Assembly: GCA_014584635.1 (NCBI GenBank)
Contig: JACTML010000060.1
Span: 1-22,539 of the forward strand
Source of the DNA: Nitrosomonas eutropha
GTDB lineage: Bacteria; Pseudomonadota; Gammaproteobacteria; Burkholderiales; Nitrosomonadaceae
Length of the DNA: 22,539 nt
Direction of reading: 5' to 3'
The notes under the pieces are model-generated. The model saw only the letters and a program-made list of their open reading frames with translations, had not been told where the DNA came from and did no database searches. Both the position numbers and the translations under genes were made by a program. The first letter of the stretch is position 1. Every line of letters starts with the position of its first letter. Below are positions 19,201-22,539 of the stretch, in pieces.

Positions 19201-19579
19201 ATAAATTGGCTTGTGCAGTGACATGGTGCTGTTCTAATTCTTCCGCAGAGAGTTTGGCCAGTTTGTCTGGTGTAATGGTAGTGGTGTTGAGTGGTTTATC
19301 GCTCTTTTTCAGCGCTTTCAGCTGTTTAGGATACTGTTCCAGCTGGCGGGAATAGTTATCTGTTTTTTTCAGGTATTCCTGATGATCGAGTAATAACTGC
19401 TGCTGATCGTTATAAATCTCGAGCAACCGTTTTTTTTGTGCCGTCTCCTCGCCACTTCCCAGCACACCAATTTTTGTTTGAATTGCCTGAAGTTCCTCAT
19501 CCAGCTCATTGGCGTATCCGTGGCTGATGTCCAATATAATGAGTAACAGAAAAGCAGTAATGCAAAATAATTTATTCAT
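16235..19579 (-). CDS. Large MscS-family mechanosensitive channel (MscM/MscK type)
   Basis: The 1114-aa product has the plan of E. coli MscM/YjeP (1107 aa) and MscK (1120 aa). It starts with a signal peptide (MNKLFCITAFLLLIILDISHGYA), followed by a long periplasmic, coiled-coil-rich domain (about 25-480, very Gln/Glu/Leu rich), a set of inner-membrane helices (about 490-900) and the C-terminal MscS pore and beta domain from about residue 921, with GLGFGLQEIFANFVSG, FERPIRIGDKITL, SGTVSKIHIRATTL and EVIVPNKIF. It should open on membrane tension during osmotic downshock. The frame continues 36 codons upstream, but only ATG 19579 places a signal peptide at the N-terminus; its ribosome binding site is weak. 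MscM fits better than MscK from the pore-domain wording; this is a judgement from memory. Confidence 0.88.
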   Translation of the reverse strand: MNKLFCITAFLLLIILDISHGYANELDEELQAIQTKIGVLGSGEETAQKKRLLEIYNDQQQLLLDHQEYLKKTDNYSRQLEQYPKQLKALKKSDKPLNTTTITPDKLAKLSAEELEQHHVTAQANLSDLQNQEQKLTAEIARLRQRTIIIREEITSANATRTALSENSTDTQKVADKKILDALEDYQDAQLQALTDKIRMLELESLVLPNAIEIATQQRKHTLIPGIQRLEQEVELLTEEINRRKQAETEQVVEKSQQLLVEKKWQHLGLEKLAQDNQALARKLSSYAEFSSQLANRKVNSEKRLSLITQSYTALQQRLELTGEDIALGTEVRKQFKEIMIEPDVAQTERELNSAKLERFRFEQEKLQMMNESSYFMQKMNGEDLPSDNTPAYQQLTEAFHELKQSREQMVDQFIQVLHGYIKELQLYLTVQQQLIEKIDQHKLLLKENLLLTRNAEPISLDIVGDIQEAMNWLASRKTQVAIEKAINATWKNISIIFVVFTLIFIVFRYTYWPDYRTWIRTGNSLRGKVNQDKLLYPVGMLLSALLIAGFAYLPFQLSSLVLQHHINTEISHAFAISLQVAAIAVFVWVFLLLLFHPEGMLTGQLRCSEKLAGKMYRDIQYFAPVVTALSVSIAFIDALDDDLVRNGFGRLAFMLLCLTIAIFASGWMAITHSGKALYRNESFNLMLNPRLWMTLLFIMQLGMIIMAAIGYYFAAIYQYLLIFQSISWTIFCGLIFFTGFRSLLIIQRQIAFERAIEKREEIQAQRAASNKSETELLDENYIDVKTISKQSATLLKISIWALLITGLGFIWVEVLPAFSFLDKIIIWRTSVEMDGEVILQPITLKTLLVAIIILTLATIAAHNLPGTLELLVLRHLSLNPGTGYAITTLLRYSIVIIGFMVTLQKLGMEWSNIQWLAAALSVGLGFGLQEIFANFVSGLILLFERPIRIGDKITLNNISGTVSKIHIRATTLIDSDRKEVIVPNKIFITQQLINWTLSDQITRVVIPIGIAYDADCDKARTLLLKIANNHPLVLRDPEPAAFLLEFGASTLNFELRVFTGQLSDRMQLVHELHMLINRHFTEAGIEIAFPQMDVHLHTANTEKAAIDQVVKTG

Positions 19580-19697
19580 GTATTGATCGTGATGGAGAGG
19601 AACCTGCTGAATAAACAGTGATGTACTTTCAAATATGAAATGCAGTGTCTGATTGAAAGAATACCCGACCAGGAAGCAGGAATCCAAATCGTTTTCC

Positions 19698-19740
19698 TGA
19701 ATGATTGTTCAACTGCTCATTACGGTATCATTCAAATGAT
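19698..19740. promoter_or_regulatory. Clustered AATGAT dyads, possible operator of the MscS-family gene
   Basis: TGAATGAT (19698-19705) and ATCATTCA (19727-19734) are an 8-bp inverted repeat, and the second arm is also part of the dyad ATCATTCAAATGAT (19727-19740). The half-site AATGAT or its complement thus appears three times in 43 bases, about 120 bases upstream of the MscS-family start. A regulator site or mRNA hairpin are both possible; I do not recognise the motif. Confidence 0.3.
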
Positions 19741-19865
19741 GACATCAGCTTTTCTGGTTGCTTGAGAGCAAGCGAGTGGCCGGGAGATTTTCAGTGTTCG
19801 TGCGCTATCCTCGGGAAACGGCTTCTGTTCAACAGATGATCAGTAAAAGATTGGCGCAAAAGTTC

Positions 19866-19894
19866 CTTGCTATTTGTGAAGTTAAAAATTATGG
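19866..19894 (+). promoter_or_regulatory. Possible sigma-70 promoter for the rfb operon
   Basis: TTGCTA (about 19866-19871, four of six to the -35 consensus) and TATGGT (about 19889-19894, four of six to the -10) are separated by 17 bases. The match is moderate and the region is AT-rich, so a chance occurrence is possible. Confidence 0.25.
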
Positions 19895-19997
19895 TAATGT
19901 TTTATGCTGATATCGTATCGGTAAAAAGGTACGGTGCATCATAATAACGCGCCAGACATTGCTGGTAGTCATAAGGGTAAAGGGAGAAATCGGATTC

Positions 19998-20057
19998 ATG
20001 CTGGATAGAGTACGTTGTACAAATAACTGTTTTGTGGCTGATTTGTTACGCATATGA
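19998..20057 (+). other. Possible 19-codon leader frame overlapping the rfbB start
   Basis: ATG 19998 opens a frame for [19 protein letters not shown], ending in TGA (20055-20057) that overlaps the rfbB ATG (20054-20056) as ATGA. A purine-rich AAAGGGAGA lies about 10 bases before its ATG and is the only good ribosome binding site in the area; rfbB itself has none. Translation of this frame could carry ribosomes to rfbB by coupling. No similarity is recognised, so it may be a leader peptide or a chance frame. Confidence 0.35.
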
Positions 20058-21121
20058 TTTTAGTTACTGGCGGTGCTGGTTTTATTGGTGCCAATTTTGT
20101 ACTGGAGTGGCTTGGCAGGAATGACGAGGCAGTCATTAATCTTGATAAGCTGACTTATGCGGGTAATCTGCATAATCTGGACAGTGTGCAGGGACATGTT
20201 CGCCATGTTTTTATCCAGGGAGATATCGGTGACGATATCCTGATCAAGCGTCTGCTGACCGAATACCAGCCGCGTGCAGTGGTGAATTTTGCTGCCGAAT
20301 CCCATGTCGACCGTTCCATTCATGGCCCGGAAGATTTTGTTCAAACCAACATTGTTGGTACTTTTCTGCTTCTGGAAGCAGTACGTGCTTATTGGAACGA
20401 TCTTGAGGATGGCGCAAGGCAAAATTTCCGGTTCCTGCATGTTTCCACTGATGAGGTGTACGGCACACTGGCGCCGGAAGCGCCTGCTTTCAGCGAAACG
20501 CATCGTTATGAACCCAATAGCCCTTATTCAGCCAGTAAAGCCGCATCGGATCATCTGGTACGAGCGTATCACCATACCTACGGTCTGCCGGTGTTGACGA
20601 CCAACTGCTCCAACAATTACGGGCCTTATCAGTTCCCGGAAAAATTAATTCCTCTGGTGATCAACAATGCCCTGCGGGGTAAGCCACTGCCTGTTTACGG
20701 GGATGGCATGCAAGTACGCGATTGGCTGTATGTGACAGATCATTGCGGTGCTATTCGCCGTGTGCTGGAAGCCGGGCAGGTGGGTGAAGTGTATAACATC
20801 GGCGGCTGGAATGAGATGCCCAATATTGAAATTGTGCGCACTATTTGTGCCTTGCTGGATGAATTGCATCCGCGTGATGATGGTACAAGTTATGTCACAC
20901 AAGTTGCGTATGTGAAAGACAGGCCCGGCCATGATCGCCGTTATGCCATCGACGCCCGTAAAATTGAACGTGAACTGGGCTGGAAACCAGCTGAAACTTT
21001 TGCGACGGGTATTCGCAAAACCGTGCAATGGTATCTGGATAATGCAGCGTGGGTGACGAATGTTACCAGTGGCGCGTACCGCGAGTGGGTGGCTAAACAG
21101 TATACAAATACAACTGCATGA
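20054..21121 (+). CDS. rfbB: dTDP-glucose 4,6-dehydratase
   Basis: The 355-aa product is an extended short-chain dehydrogenase that converts dTDP-glucose to dTDP-4-keto-6-deoxyglucose, the second step to dTDP-L-rhamnose. The NAD site TGGAGFIG lies at residues 5-12; the catalytic set is STDEVYG (131-137, with D133 and E134) and YSASK (Y158, K162); [15 protein letters not shown] binds the nucleotide sugar. Length is normal. The ATG at 20054 has no ribosome binding site of its own and overlaps the stop of a short upstream frame. rfbD starts inside its last codons (ATGA overlap). Confidence 0.96.
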   Translation: MILVTGGAGFIGANFVLEWLGRNDEAVINLDKLTYAGNLHNLDSVQGHVRHVFIQGDIGDDILIKRLLTEYQPRAVVNFAAESHVDRSIHGPEDFVQTNIVGTFLLLEAVRAYWNDLEDGARQNFRFLHVSTDEVYGTLAPEAPAFSETHRYEPNSPYSASKAASDHLVRAYHHTYGLPVLTTNCSNNYGPYQFPEKLIPLVINNALRGKPLPVYGDGMQVRDWLYVTDHCGAIRRVLEAGQVGEVYNIGGWNEMPNIEIVRTICALLDELHPRDDGTSYVTQVAYVKDRPGHDRRYAIDARKIERELGWKPAETFATGIRKTVQWYLDNAAWVTNVTSGAYREWVAKQYTNTTA

Positions 21122-22008
21122 ATATTCTGCTGTTTGGCAAAAACGGCCAGGTTGGCTGGGAGTTGCAGCGCGGTCTGGCAGTATTGGGCCATGTGACGGC
21201 GCTCAGCCATGATAGTACCGGGCATTGCGGCGATTTTGCCGATTCGGCGGGAATCAGACGTACCGTACGGACACTCAAACCCGCTATCATCGTTAATGCC
21301 GCTGCATATACGGCAGTGGACAAGGCTGAAAGCGAGCCGGATCTGGCTCGTCAGCTCAATGCCCTGACCCCTGGTGTACTGGCTGAGGAAGCCGCTCAAC
21401 TTGGTGCATGGCTGATTCATTACAGTACTGATTACGTGTTTGATGGTAGTGGTAACCATCTCTGGCTGGAAACGGATCAACCTGTTCCTTTATCGGTATA
21501 TGGCCAAACCAAGCTGGAAGGAGAGCAATTGATTCAGGCGTCAGGCTGCCAGCACCTGATTTTGCGTACATGCTGGATTTGCGCCGCGCGTGGCGGTAAC
21601 TTTGTCAAAACCATTCTGCGTCTGGCGCAGGAGCGTGAACGCCTGACAATAATCGACGATCAATGGGGGGCGCCCACGGGAGCGGATTTGCTGGCTGATG
21701 TAACAGCACATGCTATTCGACATGTGCAACAGTATCCGCAAGATGGCGGTTTGTATCATTGTGCCGCCAGTGGCGAGACCAGTTGGCATGCATATGCAAA
21801 TTATGTATTGACTCAAGCCAGGCAAATCCAACCAGCGTTATCATTCAAAGCAGCTGATGTTATTCCTGTTCCCACCAGTGCGTTTCTCACCCGCGCACAA
21901 CGCCCGCATAACTCACGGCTGGATACTTCCAGATTACAGTCCACTTTTAATTTGATCCTGCCGCCCTGGCAGCAGGGTGTAGTGCGTATGCTGCACGAAA
22001 TTTTGTGA
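21118..22008 (+). CDS. rfbD: dTDP-4-dehydrorhamnose reductase
   Basis: The 296-aa product reduces dTDP-4-keto-L-rhamnose to dTDP-L-rhamnose, the last step of the pathway. Its nucleotide-binding loop is GKNGQVG (residues 7-13); STDYVFDG (103-110) and YGQTK (Y128, K132) are the catalytic motifs. The ATG overlaps the rfbB TGA, so translation is coupled. The segment [15 protein letters not shown] matches the family except that the usual tyrosine-type residue after W is replaced (WIC in place of WVY), a mild variation. Confidence 0.95.
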   Translation: MNILLFGKNGQVGWELQRGLAVLGHVTALSHDSTGHCGDFADSAGIRRTVRTLKPAIIVNAAAYTAVDKAESEPDLARQLNALTPGVLAEEAAQLGAWLIHYSTDYVFDGSGNHLWLETDQPVPLSVYGQTKLEGEQLIQASGCQHLILRTCWICAARGGNFVKTILRLAQERERLTIIDDQWGAPTGADLLADVTAHAIRHVQQYPQDGGLYHCAASGETSWHAYANYVLTQARQIQPALSFKAADVIPVPTSAFLTRAQRPHNSRLDTSRLQSTFNLILPPWQQGVVRMLHEIL

Positions 22009-22024
22009 TTTCAGGAAGATGAAT

Positions 22025-22539
22025 ATGGCTCAGCAGCGCAAAGGCATTATTTTGGCCGGTGGTTCCGGCACACGGCTACATCCGGCTACGCTGGCGCTTA
22101 GCAAGCAGTTATTGCCGGTGTACGATAAACCCATGATCTATTACCCGCTGAGCACTCTGATGCTGGCAGGTATTCGTGAAATTCTGATTATTAGCACACC
22201 GCAAGATACGCCACGTTTTGAACAGCTGCTGGGTGACGGCAGTCAGTGGGGATTGAATTTATGTTATGCCGTACAGCCCAGTCCGGATGGTCTGGCACAA
22301 GCCTTCTTGATTGGAGAGCAGTTTTTGAATGGTGCTGCCAGTGCGCTGGTATTGGGTGACAATATTTTTTATGGACATGATTTTCATGTTTTGTTGAGTC
22401 ATGCCCATGCGCGGGAACAGGGAGCCAGTGTTTTTGCTTACCATGTGCAAGATCCGCAACGTTATGGCGTTGCTGAATTTGATGTTAATGGCAAGGTTTT
22501 GTCACTGGAAGAAAAACCTGGAAATCCTAAATCCAACTA
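22025..22539 (+). CDS. rfbA: Glucose-1-phosphate thymidylyltransferase, N-terminal part (cut by window end)
   Basis: The frame is open from ATG 22025 to the last base (171 codons). It starts [18 protein letters not shown], the nucleotidyltransferase signature, followed by [32 protein letters not shown] and [17 protein letters not shown], all typical of RmlA/RfbA. It makes dTDP-glucose from dTTP and glucose-1-phosphate, the first step toward dTDP-rhamnose. An in-frame ATG at 22019 also exists, but AGGAAG (22013-22018) is correctly spaced only for 22025. It lies 16 bases after rfbD in the same operon; rfbC would be expected beyond the window. Confidence 0.95.
   Translation, partial: MAQQRKGIILAGGSGTRLHPATLALSKQLLPVYDKPMIYYPLSTLMLAGIREILIISTPQDTPRFEQLLGDGSQWGLNLCYAVQPSPDGLAQAFLIGEQFLNGAASALVLGDNIFYGHDFHVLLSHAHAREQGASVFAYHVQDPQRYGVAEFDVNGKVLSLEEKPGNPKSN

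Larger units (their letters stand above)
19580..20053. other. Intergenic region between the divergent MscS-family gene and rfbB
   Basis: These 474 bases carry no convincing long gene. They hold a cluster of AATGAT/ATCATT half-sites near the MscS-family gene (19698-19740), a possible sigma-70 promoter facing rfb (19866-19894), a small hairpin around TTGCTTGAGAGCAA, and a 19-codon frame that overlaps the rfbB start. Promoters for both flanking transcripts must lie here. Confidence 0.6.

Overview
This window looks like a piece of chromosome from a betaproteobacterium. I infer Nitrosomonas or a close relative, because the order aroA-cmk-rpsA-ihfB-lapA-pyrF and the grpE-dnaK-dnaJ set sit beside a eukaryote-like squalene synthase gene and the proteins look betaproteobacterial. 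I could not run a search to confirm this. Almost all of it is housekeeping DNA with high coding density. I see no phage, complete insertion sequence, CRISPR array, rRNA or tRNA, and no convincing new multi-gene system.

Layout. Positions 1-3011 (+) hold the 3' end of aroA, then cmk, rpsA and ihfB. A 340-base gap follows. Its first part is a non-coding inverted-repeat element of about 140 bp; its second part holds a possible promoter for lapA-pyrF (3352-4273, +). Positions 4300-6720 (-) form a compact run lptM-lysA-squalene synthase. Positions 6794-9158 (-) hold suhB, an MCE/MlaD-type gene and a PqiC-like lipoprotein gene. trmJ (+) is divergent from suhB and convergent with a glutathione S-transferase gene (-). 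purB (+) follows, and directly after its stop codon lies a second, shorter copy of the repeat element. Positions 12242-16170 (+) are the heat-shock group grpE-dnaK-dnaJ with a good sigma-32-type promoter. Converging on dnaJ is a very large MscS-family channel gene (16235-19579, -). A 474-base gap precedes the dTDP-L-rhamnose operon rfbB-rfbD-rfbA (20054 to the window end, +), where rfbA is cut off.

How the genes work together. cmk, pyrF and purB serve nucleotide supply; rpsA, ihfB, trmJ and suhB serve translation and nucleoid/RNA functions; lapA, lptM, the MCE pair, the MscS channel and the rhamnose genes all concern the cell envelope; grpE, dnaK and dnaJ form the Hsp70 chaperone machine.

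The points most worth a second look are the two related miniature repeat elements that each begin at a stop codon, a 19-codon open frame that overlaps the rfbB start in ATGA fashion, an MCE/lipoprotein pair without adjacent ABC permease or ATPase genes, a lapA-pyrF junction without lapB, and the 39-residue lptM gene.
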